Origin: Bythopirellula polymerisocia
Lineage (GTDB): Bacteria > Planctomycetota > Planctomycetia > Pirellulales > Lacipirellulaceae
Direction: 5' to 3'
Length of the DNA stretch: 64,000 bases
Assembly (NCBI RefSeq): GCF_007860015.1
Contig: NZ_SJPS01000001.1
Span: forward strand, 186,001-250,000
Part shown: piece by piece, positions 33,617 to 42,807 of the stretch
Layout: every line of letters starts with the position of its first letter
How positions within the stretch are numbered: the first letter of the stretch is position 1
Program-made: the position numbers and the translations under genes
Notes under the pieces: model-generated
The model's database searches: none
What the model saw: only the letters and a program-made list of their open reading frames with translations
Told to the model about the DNA's origin: nothing

Positions 33617-35482
33617 ATGTGTGGAATTGTTGGTTATATCGGACATGTCCCCGCGGCAGAGTTTCTTCTCGACGGACTTCGTCGACTTGAATATCGGGGA
33701 TACGACAGTTCGGGCATTGCCACGTTGGAAGACGGAGAACTAGACATCGCCAAGACCGCCGGCCGGGTCGAAGACTTGGCCTCGCTCCTTAAGCGGCGTC
33801 AGCATCATGGTTCCATCGGCATCGGACATACGCGTTGGGCGACCCACGGACCGGCAAATGACGAAAATGCGCATCCTCATTGCGACAGCGATCAGATTCT
33901 CGCCCTGGTTCACAATGGTGTGATCGAAAACTTTCGCGCGATCAAGGATTACCTGATCGAGAAGGGCTACGAGTTTAAGTCAGCAACCGACACCGAGGTC
34001 GTTGCACAACTGCTGGCCTATGAATTGGATAAAGTGTCTGACCAAACTTTGGACAGCGAAGATCCGTTGGCTCCACTGATCCTAGTGGTACAGAGGACTC
34101 TTGCCAAACTGCGAGGGACTTATGGGCTGGCCATGGTATTTCGTGACTGGCCACATGTGATTGTGGCAGCCCGGTTAGGTAGCCCCTTAGTGATCGGAGT
34201 AGGAGAGGGCGAAAACTTCATCGCCAGCGATAGCTCACCCTTGGCTGGACGGACCAATAAGATTGTCTATCTGGCAGACAATGAAATCGCGCTAGTGACT
34301 TCTGACACGATTCGTGTCATCCATCGAGATCAGGGGGACATCGCCCACGATGTACAAACTTTCGAGATCGATGCCACCGAGGTCGAGCTCAATGGTTTCC
34401 CCCACTTCATGCTCAAGGAGATCTACGAACAACCCGAGACGGTCCGCAATGCAATGCGCGGTCGACTAGACAAGGACTCGGCAACGGCCGTCTTCGGCGG
34501 ATTGAACATGAGCCCCAATCAGTTGCAGTCCGTAAAACGAATGGTGCTCACTGCCTGCGGCACTAGCTGGCACGCCGCCCTGGTGGGCGAGTACATGATC
34601 GAAAACTTGGCGCGGATTCCCGTCGAAGTGGAGTACGCCAGCGAGTTGCGCTACCGCAATCCGCCGCTCGACAATCAAACGCTGCTGTTCGCGCTTACCC
34701 AAAGTGGAGAGACAATTGATACCCTGGCTGCCTTGCGCGAAATGAAACGCAAGGGACATCCCACGATGTCGATTTGCAACGTCGTCGGAAGCACGATTGC
34801 CCGCGAGGCGGACGGCGGGATCTATTTGCACGCCGGACAGGAGATTGGCGTCGCCAGCACTAAGGCTTTCACTGCTCAGTGTGTAGTGATGTCGTTGCTG
34901 TCACTGTATTTTGGCAGATTGCATCACTTGAGTTACGAAGGTGGACTGCGGATCATCGAGGAGCTCGAGCGGCTTCCCGAACAGGTCGAACGGGCCTTGG
35001 AGACGAACAGCCACGCTCGTCGGATCGCGGAGAAGTATGCCGACTGCAATAACTTCCTCTATCTTGGCCGGCAATACAATTTTCCGACTGCCCTCGAGGG
35101 AGCCCTTAAGCTCAAAGAAATAAGCTACATACACGCCGAAGGGTACCCGGCTGCCGAAATGAAGCACGGTCCGATTGCTCTTGTGGACGAAAACACCCCT
35201 AGCGTATTCATCGTTCCGCAAGGTCCTGTTTACGACAAAGTGCTGGCCAATATAGAAGAGATCAAAGCCCGCCGTGGTCCCGTCATCGCCATCGTAGACG
35301 ACGACGACAGCCGCGTCTGTGACTTGGCCGACGACGTCATTCACATCCCACCCGTCACGGACTTTCTCCAACCGATCGTGGCTTCTGTGCCGCTGCAACT
35401 TTTAGCCTACCACATCGCAATCGCCCGCGGATGCGACGTCGACAAACCACGCAATCTGGCGAAAAGCGTGACGGTGGAGTGA
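33617..35482 (+). CDS. glmS: Glutamine-fructose-6-phosphate aminotransferase (isomerizing)
   Basis: Makes glucosamine 6-phosphate from fructose 6-phosphate and glutamine, the first step towards UDP-GlcNAc for peptidoglycan and LPS. The 621-residue protein begins MCGIVGYIG, whose Cys is the glutaminase nucleophile after Met removal. The type II amidotransferase domain runs to about 230 (GHTRWATHGPANDENAHPH; GVIENF), then two SIS sugar-isomerase domains (LTACGTSWHAALVGEY, ALTQSGETIDTLAAL; and LGRQYNFPTALEGALKLKEISYIHAEGYPAAEMKHGP). The end DKPRNLAKSVTVE is the family's conserved C-terminus. No glmS ribozyme was recognised in the 226 bases upstream. kdsB lies divergently next to it. Confidence 0.97.
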   Translation: MCGIVGYIGHVPAAEFLLDGLRRLEYRGYDSSGIATLEDGELDIAKTAGRVEDLASLLKRRQHHGSIGIGHTRWATHGPANDENAHPHCDSDQILALVHNGVIENFRAIKDYLIEKGYEFKSATDTEVVAQLLAYELDKVSDQTLDSEDPLAPLILVVQRTLAKLRGTYGLAMVFRDWPHVIVAARLGSPLVIGVGEGENFIASDSSPLAGRTNKIVYLADNEIALVTSDTIRVIHRDQGDIAHDVQTFEIDATEVELNGFPHFMLKEIYEQPETVRNAMRGRLDKDSATAVFGGLNMSPNQLQSVKRMVLTACGTSWHAALVGEYMIENLARIPVEVEYASELRYRNPPLDNQTLLFALTQSGETIDTLAALREMKRKGHPTMSICNVVGSTIAREADGGIYLHAGQEIGVASTKAFTAQCVVMSLLSLYFGRLHHLSYEGGLRIIEELERLPEQVERALETNSHARRIAEKYADCNNFLYLGRQYNFPTALEGALKLKEISYIHAEGYPAAEMKHGPIALVDENTPSVFIVPQGPVYDKVLANIEEIKARRGPVIAIVDDDDSRVCDLADDVIHIPPVTDFLQPIVASVPLQLLAYHIAIARGCDVDKPRNLAKSVTVE

Positions 35483-35856
35483 GATTGACGGTAGACACCC
35501 GAGGTGGCGGTTGGACAATTCTCAGCGAGTTAGCTCCCAATCTAACCTACAGCGGTGCAGTCTCTGCGAGGACACCGCTGCGAGTTAGCGAATATCCTTC
35601 GATGATGATAGTGATGCATCCGCAGTCACGAATCCGAGAAGGGAACTGTGAGAGGTGTGCCTAAACTCCCCAATTTTCGTGGTATTTCCCTGACCACAGG
35701 ATACGCCAGATCCTCCATCGGAGAATTGAATAGCAGGGAGGTCTACACAGACTGGGAATATAGTAATTGGCTCGTCGCCGAGGGAATATTCGATATCCGT
35801 CGAGCTGTGTTGTTATTTTAATAAGGGAAAGCAGGCCTAATCATCGCCCAGGTCGT
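35483..35856. other. 374-base gap after glmS, no gene seen
   Basis: The only structure I see is CAGCGGTG at about 35551 pairing with CACCGCTG about 23 bases later, without a T-run. Short open frames here have no recognisable features. The gap marks the change from conserved envelope genes to the accessory block that follows. Confidence 0.4.
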
Positions 35857-36643
35857 TCAGTTATCTTGGGGAGGATCGTCGGCATACCCAACGAGCAGTC
35901 CACCGTCGCAAGGGATGATCGCACCATTGACGAACGTGTTTTTCGGACCTAGCAAGTAGGTGGTAAGCTCAACCACGTCCGACACCTCGGCGAACCGTCC
36001 GGCAGGTATCTTTGCCCTTAACCATTCCGCCTGCATCGGATGGCTGCCCCATACTTGCTGACCTAGATCCGTCATCACTGCGGTAGGGCAGATCGTGTTT
36101 GCCTTGATGTTGTGCCGTCCCCATTCCAAGGCCATTTCGCGAGTCAGCATATTCAAGCTCGACTTGGCGGGCGCATAGGCACCGTGTCCACGGCAGGCGA
36201 CGAGCGAAGCTGACGACGAGATGTTGAGGATGTTGCCGCCTCCGCCTTTGATCATCTCAGGCACGAGTGACTGAGCCAGGATAAATGGAGCGACAATGTA
36301 TGGCGAAAGTTCTGTCCCAGTAGTCGACGTCCATCTCAAGAAGCATCGGTCCTGGCGGATTTCCGGCGCAATTCACCAGGATATTCCAACGTGGAGAGAT
36401 CGACAGTACCCTCTCAGCTGCTGTTCTTGCCCCATCGGTCGTCGCGAGATCACTGCTGACGGTGTAACAAGTCGCGCCTTTTTGCTCTATCTCTATTATG
36501 GTGTCTGCCAGAACATCCTGTGAACAGGCAATGATACAAACTTCAGCACTCTCGGATCCGAGGCGTCTAACTATTCCACGGCCAATGCCACGACTTCCGC
36601 CCGTTACAACAGCCCGCTTTCCCGAAAATATGCCGGTTTTCAT
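35857..36643 (-). pseudogene. SDR oxidoreductase broken by a frameshift
   Basis: A classical short-chain dehydrogenase in two frames. The first part, from ATG 36643 (AAAGGAAT upstream), reads MKTGIFSGKRAVVTGGSRGIGRG with the TGxxxGxG cofactor motif, and NCAGNPPG. After WDRTFAI near 36305 the frame is lost. The second part continues IVAPFILAQSLVPEM, NISSSASLVACRGHGAYAPAKSSLNML (Ser, then Y-A-P-A-K catalytic pair) and ANTICPTAVMTDL to the stop at 35857. Comparing with the usual FAINVRAPF, two bases are missing near 36300. Either the gene is inactive or the sequence has an error there. All catalytic residues remain. It is divergent from the monooxygenase, and could once have worked with it. Confidence 0.8.
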
Positions 36644-36778
36644 CAGTATTCCTTTCAACATTTGAATCAGCAGCTTATAGGCTTGGACTTTCTGCTGCGT
36701 TCTACTACCACGATGCTTGTTGGTCGGGTAGATTGGGAGGCAAAAGATTCTCAGTTTGCAGCCTACCAAGAGCTTACC

Positions 36779-38383
36779 ATGTTGATGCCGTCGGTACCCC
36801 TGTTAGTCGTGGGTGGTCGGACGACGGGATTGATGATGGCTGCGGAGTTGGCCCGCCATGGCGCGACTGTGCGAATTGTCGATAAGTCGCCGGGAATCGA
36901 TCCCCACTCTCGTGCGACGCTACTTCACTCGCGGACACTGGAGATATTCCACGGCCTTGGTCTTGTCGACCAGATCGTTCCCATCGGACAGCCCATGCGC
37001 CGGATTCTTCTCTACGCCGACGGGAAACTTGTCGGAGAGTCGCAGGAGAACGAAGCTGATTCCCCTTTTCCGTACGGCATCGCATTGTCACAGGCCAAGA
37101 CGGAAGCGATTCTGGAACGGCATCTCAATAACCTGGGTGTGACCGTCGAACGTGACACCGAGTTGACGAGTTTCGTCGAGCACGATTCGGGAGTTCGCGT
37201 GGAACTCCGCCACGCATCCGGTGCTCAAGAGACGATCGAGACCCCCTGGCTCATCGGGTGCGACGGCGCGCACAGTACCGTGCGACACTTGTCTGGCGTG
37301 GGCTTTCCTGGCGAGGCGGACCTCTTACCGTACTTATTGGCTGACGTGATTGTCGAGGGTCCGCTGCAGCCAGACGACGTACACATCTATCTCCACGACG
37401 AGGGTGAGTTGTTCTTCTTCGTGCTGGACGAGGGCCGACGTCTTGTCGTGGCATCGGGGAAGAGCTCCAGCGACCCGCACGAGGCGCCCACACTGGAACA
37501 GATGCAAGACCTAGTAATTCGGCGAAGCGGCGGCATTTTTCGTCTTGGAGATCCTCGTTGGCTGGCCTCCTTTCATATTCACTATCGATTGGCACCGCAC
37601 TATCGACAGGGTCGCGTCTTTCTCGCAGGCGACGCGGCCCATATCCATAGCTTGATTGGCGGCCAAGGAATGAATACGGGCATTCAGGATGCCCACAATC
37701 TGGCATGGAAAGTGGCGTTAGTGTTGCAAGGAGTAGTGCCCGAGAAATGGCTCGACACGTACGAATCTGAGCGTCGCAGAGTTGCCGAGGACGTAATCGC
37801 CATGACGCGATCGGCGACGGAGCAGACCGAAATGTTCCCGCATCTTTCGCAGTCGGCTCGGAAGAGATTGTGCAAACATATGTTTGTGCCCGAGAGCGAG
37901 AAACAGCGAGCGAGACGCCGTTCCGAGGAGCTTGATTTGGACTATAGGTCGAGTCCTCTCTGTATCGAATCTGACGGCGAATTCGATGCAGGGCCGCACG
38001 CTGGTTCGCAGGTTGTCGATGCTGGGCCTCTTGTCCTTGATGGCGCAACGTGCAGCTTCTTCGAACTGCTCCGCGGAACACAGCATCGCCTTTTGCTTTT
38101 CACTGGATTGCACCAGGACGAGCCGTCCGAGGAGATCACGCAAGTTGCCGGCGAGATAGCAGACAAACACCAGCATTGGATCAATGTCTTCCTTGTGGGC
38201 AAGCCGATCCCCAGTGCCATGTTGCCGGCTGGCGTTGTTGCAATCGAGGATCTTCAGTCTTCATTGCACCAGCGATACGGTGCTGTGGGCCCCTGCATGT
38301 ATCTGATTCGTCCCGATGGTTACATCGCGTATCGCAGCTTCCAACTCGACAGTCTAGATGCTTATCTCGCGAGTGTGATGTAG
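36779..38383 (+). CDS. FAD-dependent aromatic-ring monooxygenase, PheA/TfdB-like
   Basis: A flavoprotein hydroxylase of group A with 534 residues. The second FAD motif is GCDGAHSTVRHLSGVGFPG and the third is GRVFLAGDAAHIHSLIGGQG followed by MNTGIQDAHNLAWKVALVL. The C-terminal 110 residues form a thioredoxin-like domain (LLLFTGLHQDEP; GPCMYLIRPDGYIAYRS), as in phenol and 2,4-dichlorophenol hydroxylases and antibiotic-tailoring oxygenases. The first dinucleotide motif is odd: VVGGRTTGLMMAAELA, where the middle Gly of GxGxxG is Arg. ATG 36779 or 36785 both fit; the frame open to 36662 adds 39 residues without family likeness. The substrate is unknown. It lies divergently from the broken SDR. Confidence 0.82.
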   Translation: MLMPSVPLLVVGGRTTGLMMAAELARHGATVRIVDKSPGIDPHSRATLLHSRTLEIFHGLGLVDQIVPIGQPMRRILLYADGKLVGESQENEADSPFPYGIALSQAKTEAILERHLNNLGVTVERDTELTSFVEHDSGVRVELRHASGAQETIETPWLIGCDGAHSTVRHLSGVGFPGEADLLPYLLADVIVEGPLQPDDVHIYLHDEGELFFFVLDEGRRLVVASGKSSSDPHEAPTLEQMQDLVIRRSGGIFRLGDPRWLASFHIHYRLAPHYRQGRVFLAGDAAHIHSLIGGQGMNTGIQDAHNLAWKVALVLQGVVPEKWLDTYESERRRVAEDVIAMTRSATEQTEMFPHLSQSARKRLCKHMFVPESEKQRARRRSEELDLDYRSSPLCIESDGEFDAGPHAGSQVVDAGPLVLDGATCSFFELLRGTQHRLLLFTGLHQDEPSEEITQVAGEIADKHQHWINVFLVGKPIPSAMLPAGVVAIEDLQSSLHQRYGAVGPCMYLIRPDGYIAYRSFQLDSLDAYLASVM

Positions 38384-38562
38384 GTGGGTTCAAAGTCTAG
38401 AGGCCAAGGCCGAACGTAAAACTTGCAATCCAGAATTTCAAATCACTGCTAATCGTAATTCTTACTGGAACTGGTATCATTAAAAATCACTTCTCCCACA
38501 AATCTACGACATGCACGTTTCACTGCCTGTGAGGGCAGAACTATGAAGGTGAGGTTTTGGAC

Positions 38563-40167
38563 ATGTCAGCTGACTGTGACGCGATCGTGATTGGCGGCGG
38601 GCATAACGGCTTGGTCTGTGCCTGTTACCTAGCGAAGGCTGGACTCAAAGTGCTCTTGCTGGAGAAGTGCAGCTCCATGGGGGGAATGACGAATACGGAA
38701 GAGGTCACGCTTCCCGGTTTCCATTCGGACACCCACGCGCTCTGCATTCAATTCGCGAATTTCTCACCTGTGCCGGATGAGCTTCGGTTAGCTGAGTACG
38801 GCTACGAACTGTTGCATCCAGATCCGTGCTGGTCCCATCCGTTCCCGAATGGCCGCGCAATTACGGTCTATCGCGATATCGACAGAACGTGCGAGAGTAT
38901 CAGTCGGTTTTCTGAACGCGACTCACAAACCTGGCGAAGGCTCTATCAGGAGTTTCTGGAACAAAAAGATGCCATCTGTGCATCAATGAACCGCCCTCCG
39001 GCGACTTTCGCCGATCAGGCTGCCGAAGAACAATCGCCAGTCGGTCTAGACCATTATCGGTGCGAAATGCAGAGCCTGCGCTCCTGGTGCAACGAGGTAT
39101 TTGAGGCCGAAGAAACCAAGTGTCTGGCGACTGCGTGGGGTGCGCACGTGGGAGCTGCGCCTGACGATGTGGGGGGCGGAAGTATTGCTTGTCTGTTTTC
39201 AATGGTGATCCAACACTTTGGAAACAATGTGGTAAAGGGGGGCATGCGTCGTCTCCCATTGGCGCTCGCCGGCTTTCTCGAAGCACATGGTGGCAGCATC
39301 CTCCTCGACGCGCAGGTAAGCCAGATCCTCATAGAGTGGGGTAAGGCCATTGGCGTAGAACTGGCCGATGGTCGGCAGATTCTATGCAAGAAGCTCATCT
39401 CCTCGAGCGCACATCCACGGCACCTGGTGCTCGATCTATTGGGAGAACGAGAGGTAGGACCCCAGGTGGCCAACAAGATGCGGCGATATGAGCTCGGCGA
39501 ACCCGTGATGGTGATCTATCTTGCGCTCGATCGACCCCCTGAATTTGCAGCAGGGGGCGCAGTTAGCCAGTCTGTTTACGCGCATCCCAGCGAACCGTCA
39601 ACGGAATACTTTTCTCGCGCCTACTCCGATGCCCGCGGTGGCCTACTGCCAGAACAACCGTTTTTTCTCGTGTGCAATGACACCGCTGGCGATAAGAGTC
39701 GCGCACCAAATGGCAAAGCACTGATGAAGCTGGTCGTGCAACCTGTTCCCTATCGAATCAATGGCGATGCGGCTGGTCGCATCAAGGGAACCGAGTGGGA
39801 CGACGTCAAAGAGCCATTTGCTGATCGTGTCATTGAGCTGATGACTAAAAAGTATAGTCCGAACCTTGCCGGCAGAATCATAAACCGGGTCGTCCACAGC
39901 CCTGTGGACATTGAAACGTTGTTGCCGAGCGCCTTGGAGGGGACCAATTCGCATGGTGCCTTCCTACCATATCAAGTAGGCAGGATGCGACCAATACCGG
40001 AACTCGGTGGCTATCGGTCGCCAATCAGCAACGTTTACTTGTGCGGATCGGGTAGCCATCCCGGTCCAGGCGTGACGATGGCACCAGGCCGGAATGCGGC
40101 TCAGGTGATCTATCAGGACTTAGGGCTCGACTTTCTGGAAATGAGCTGCAATAAGGACATCCAATAA
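38563..40167 (+). CDS. FAD-dependent oxidoreductase of the phytoene desaturase/PYROXD2 group
   Basis: A 534-residue flavoprotein. The N-terminal dinucleotide-binding motif is AIVIGGGHNGLVCACYLAKAG, followed by LLEKCSSMGGMTNTEEVTLPGF, the layout of CrtI/CrtO-type enzymes and of PYROXD2. The C-terminal FAD-binding block is VYLCGSGSHPGPGVTMAPGRNAAQVI. The family includes carotenoid desaturases and ketolases, but with no carotenoid genes nearby the substrate remains open. ATG 38563 is chosen, with GGTGAGG upstream; a TTG two codons earlier is possible. It stands 180 bases after the monooxygenase and may share its transcript. Confidence 0.78.
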   Translation: MSADCDAIVIGGGHNGLVCACYLAKAGLKVLLLEKCSSMGGMTNTEEVTLPGFHSDTHALCIQFANFSPVPDELRLAEYGYELLHPDPCWSHPFPNGRAITVYRDIDRTCESISRFSERDSQTWRRLYQEFLEQKDAICASMNRPPATFADQAAEEQSPVGLDHYRCEMQSLRSWCNEVFEAEETKCLATAWGAHVGAAPDDVGGGSIACLFSMVIQHFGNNVVKGGMRRLPLALAGFLEAHGGSILLDAQVSQILIEWGKAIGVELADGRQILCKKLISSSAHPRHLVLDLLGEREVGPQVANKMRRYELGEPVMVIYLALDRPPEFAAGGAVSQSVYAHPSEPSTEYFSRAYSDARGGLLPEQPFFLVCNDTAGDKSRAPNGKALMKLVVQPVPYRINGDAAGRIKGTEWDDVKEPFADRVIELMTKKYSPNLAGRIINRVVHSPVDIETLLPSALEGTNSHGAFLPYQVGRMRPIPELGGYRSPISNVYLCGSGSHPGPGVTMAPGRNAAQVIYQDLGLDFLEMSCNKDIQ

Positions 40168-40354
40168 CAAGGGCGCGGCTCCCTCAGGGTAAACAACTTC
40201 AATTGAGGATTGAACCCAAGCCCCAGTTTCATTGTACGAGTAAGTCACGATTCTACGCTACGGTCTTGATTGCGGATTGACGATGGAGTTGGGTGGCTTG
40301 TAGATTTCGAGTAGTTTTCTGAACGGTAAAGTCATAGTGGAATCGAGCTGTACG

Positions 40355-40693
40355 ATGGACTTTCCAGAATGGTCAATCGCCGACTGGCAACGAGCTTTTG
40401 ACTCTGGAGAATGGACTTCGACCAGCGTTTGCGAACGGATATTGCATCGGATTGGGGAGATCGACGTAGCTGGACCGACCCTGCGTAGTGTGATAGAGGT
40501 TAATCCTGACACCCTTGAAATCGCTAGGGGGCTCGACAAGGAAAGGCGAGACGGCAAAGTTAGGGGACCATTGCATGGTGTGCCCGTTGTCGTGAAGGAT
40601 AGCCTGGATACGGCGGACCGGATGATGACGACTGGCGGTTCGTTCTGGGTCACGAAAGCAGCCGCTCGCAGGCCGCCCAACGTTGCTAGGTGA
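40355..40693 (+). pseudogene. Amidase-signature family enzyme, N-terminal fragment
   Basis: Only the first about 110 residues of an amidase (GatA/AS family) remain: RSVIEVNPDTLEIARGLDKERR, then RGPLHGVPVVVKDSLDTADRMMTTGGSF. The Lys in VVVKD is the catalytic Lys of the Ser-cisSer-Lys triad; the sequence breaks off before the Ser-rich region, in KAAARRPPNVAR, and stops at 40693. Intact enzymes have about 450-550 residues. The following about 270 bases show no continuation of the amidase in any frame I could follow, so this is a deletion remnant. It lies in the accessory block between the flavoproteins and the sigma-54 activator. Confidence 0.75.
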
Positions 40694-40969
40694 GATCGAT
40701 TTGAATGCGCTTTTCACTGACCAGAACTCGCTGACGCGTCTGCCAACGCGAAACACCTCCAGCAGTTTGCCAAAGTTCTAAACCGCCGCGGGTGATGCAT
40801 CCGATTACAGTTCGCGAATAGCGAAACTTGCAGAGGTCGCTTCATCTCGCTCAATTCTGTCTAAACCGTTGCCAACGAATGCTTATTCGATCTTGACACA
40901 TTCCCAATGTTGGTGGTGTCAGAAGTCAGGTCCGGAAGCAGATGCAACGATGTCGAAGGGACTGGCGAA

Positions 40970-42583
40970 TTAACTTGAGTATTTCCTTTTGATTCCCATC
41001 GACCTAAGTCGAGAGTTGAGCGTCGTAGGTTTGACCCCCAAGAGGTCGGCAGCTCCACCTGGTCCGTACACCTTTCCATCCGCTGCGTCGAGAGCACGGC
41101 GCAGATTCGTCCTCTCTATCTCGCGAATCTGAGCGTCGGTGAGCAACTCTGATTCAGTAACTGCTGACGACTTTCCTGGATCGATGGGCTTCTCATCCAG
41201 ACTCACGCGCAGCGGCCCGCCTTGCGACAGGATTACTCCACGCTCGATCACGTGCTGCAGCTCACGTATGTTGCCGGGCCAGTTGTACTGCTCAAGCTGT
41301 CGCACCACGGCCTTGGTCAGTCTTGGAGGATCGACGCCGAACCGGCGCGACGCACTTTGCAAAAAATGATCTGCCAACAGCCCGATGTCTTCCTGCCGCT
41401 CACGCAAGGGTGGCAGCGCGACAGGAAACACACTTAGTCGGTAGTACAGATCTTCACGGAATCGGCGATGCTGGGATTCTTCGCGCAAGTCTCGGTTAGT
41501 TGCTGCTATCACTCGCACATCAACGCGCCGCGTCTTCTCCTCGCCAACACGCTCGAAATCGCCTTCCTGGAGCACTCGGAGCAGCTTGCTCTGCAGGTCG
41601 AGCGGCACCTCGCCAACCTCGTCGAGAAACAGGGTTCCTCCGTCGGCAAGTTCAAATCGTCCCAAACGGTCGCGGAGTGCGCCAGTGAATGCGCCTTTCA
41701 CATGTCCGAAAAACTCGCTCTCGAATAGCTCGCGCGGAACGGCTGCGCAGTTCACCTTGATAAGAGGGCGGTCGGCCCTGCCGCTACGCCGGTGCAATTC
41801 TCGTGCGACAAGTTCCTTTCCGGCACCACTCTCGCCCAGAATGAGCACCGTCGAATCGGTGGGAGCCACAAGATCAATCTGTTGCGCGACATTCCTCAAG
41901 GCCGGGCTGGTTCCGAGCATCTCGCCAATTCCCTGCTCCAAAGCGACCTCTTGTTGCAGGTATTCGTTCTCCTCCTCAAGTCGTTTACGAAGCTGCTGAA
42001 CCTCCTCCCAAGCGTAGGAATGGGCGATCGCGACTGCGGCGTGGTCGGCAATCATCCGCAGCCAGTTGAAGCACTCTTCGCCGATTCGAACTCTGCCGAA
42101 CACACCCAACACCCCTAGTACCATGCCGTGGTGACTAAGTGGTTGCCCTCCAAACCCCGTGATGCCTTCGGCGCGGACCCAATCAGGGTCTACAATCCAC
42201 TCTGGCATCTCGGCCAAGTCGGGCGCTTCGATCGCCTCGCCAGTCAGTGCGATCCGCCCGACTTTACGTACGCCTATCGGAAACCGACGAAAGCGACCGT
42301 CGAGACGAGTAAGGTCTTTATCCGGCTCGGCGATCGACCGACCTTGGCTCGCCACTAGGTGGAGGCATTGGGAGCGGTCAGGACATTCGTCTCGCAGCGC
42401 GCATTTCTGGCAGATGTCGCCCGGCCTAACCAGCCAGAGTCGCACCAACGCGACCGACTCTGAATTGCCGATTCGTGCCACCAGCAGCTTGAGGAGCGAT
42501 GCCAAGTCACGTTCTTGTGCAAGGTCTAGCAGGAGCTGTTTCGGGTCGTCGAACAGCGGCGTTTTATTCTTGAGAACGGCCAT
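40970..42583 (-). CDS. Sigma-54-dependent activator with GAF domain and cysteine cluster
   Basis: A 537-residue bacterial enhancer-binding protein. A GAF-type sensor covers about 20-190 and contains CQKCALRDECPDRSQC (Cys-x2-Cys-x5-Cys-x5-Cys at about 58-73), which may hold an iron-sulfur cluster or zinc. A coiled-coil linker follows (QQLRKRLEEENEYLQQEVALE). The AAA+ domain has Walker A GESGAGKE, the sigma-54 contact loop GAFTGA, Walker B GGTLFLDEVGEV and the NWPGNIRELQHVIERGVIL end. A Fis-type HTH closes the protein (AADLLGVKPTTLNSRLRSMG). It is divergent from the 42808-46208 operon, which has a -24/-12 promoter, so it very probably activates it. No receiver domain is present; the signal must act through the GAF/Cys region. 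Confidence 0.9.
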   Translation of the reverse strand: MAVLKNKTPLFDDPKQLLLDLAQERDLASLLKLLVARIGNSESVALVRLWLVRPGDICQKCALRDECPDRSQCLHLVASQGRSIAEPDKDLTRLDGRFRRFPIGVRKVGRIALTGEAIEAPDLAEMPEWIVDPDWVRAEGITGFGGQPLSHHGMVLGVLGVFGRVRIGEECFNWLRMIADHAAVAIAHSYAWEEVQQLRKRLEEENEYLQQEVALEQGIGEMLGTSPALRNVAQQIDLVAPTDSTVLILGESGAGKELVARELHRRSGRADRPLIKVNCAAVPRELFESEFFGHVKGAFTGALRDRLGRFELADGGTLFLDEVGEVPLDLQSKLLRVLQEGDFERVGEEKTRRVDVRVIAATNRDLREESQHRRFREDLYYRLSVFPVALPPLRERQEDIGLLADHFLQSASRRFGVDPPRLTKAVVRQLEQYNWPGNIRELQHVIERGVILSQGGPLRVSLDEKPIDPGKSSAVTESELLTDAQIREIERTNLRRALDAADGKVYGPGGAADLLGVKPTTLNSRLRSMGIKRKYSS

Positions 42584-42604
42584 ACCTCCAGGATAACGAT
42601 ATCT

Positions 42605-42649
42605 CGTTGATCTTCAACGGAATTACGTTACGCAACGACATGTCGTTGC
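42605..42649. promoter_or_regulatory. Palindromic upstream activator sites
   Basis: CGTTGA-TCT-TCAACG at 42605-42619 and the perfect 18-base palindrome GCAACGACATGTCGTTGC at 42632-42649 share CGTTG/CAACG half-sites; a further CGTTA lies between them at 42626. They stand about 70-115 bases upstream of the -24/-12 promoter, where enhancer-binding proteins usually sit, and 20-65 bases upstream of the activator's own start codon, so autoregulation is also possible. Confidence 0.65.
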
Positions 42650-42716
42650 CAAGTGCCACCGCTGCAATTGCCCCTAAACGTCACGTTCACAAGCACTTAC
42701 GAATTTTGAGTAGAGA

Positions 42717-42733
42717 TTGGCACACCCCGTGCA
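42717..42733 (+). promoter_or_regulatory. Sigma-54 (-24/-12) promoter
   Basis: TTGGCACACCCCGTGCA: the -24 GG (42719-42720) and -12 GC (42731-42732) are separated by ten bases exactly as required, and TTGGCAC is the full -24 consensus; the -12 half is GTGCA against TTGCA. Transcription would start near 42744, about 65 bases before the first gene of the operon. Confidence 0.82.
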
Positions 42734-42807
42734 AGGGGTTACGTCAGACGAGCATGTGACTCGTTGAGAGTTTCAACCCTCATTACTACACACAAGGAAA
42801 GCAAGCT

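Noticed and set aside
37251..38081. 276-codon frame opposite the monooxygenase
   Set aside because: Low-complexity Arg/Ser/Pro-rich product antisense to a clear flavoprotein gene; a shadow frame.
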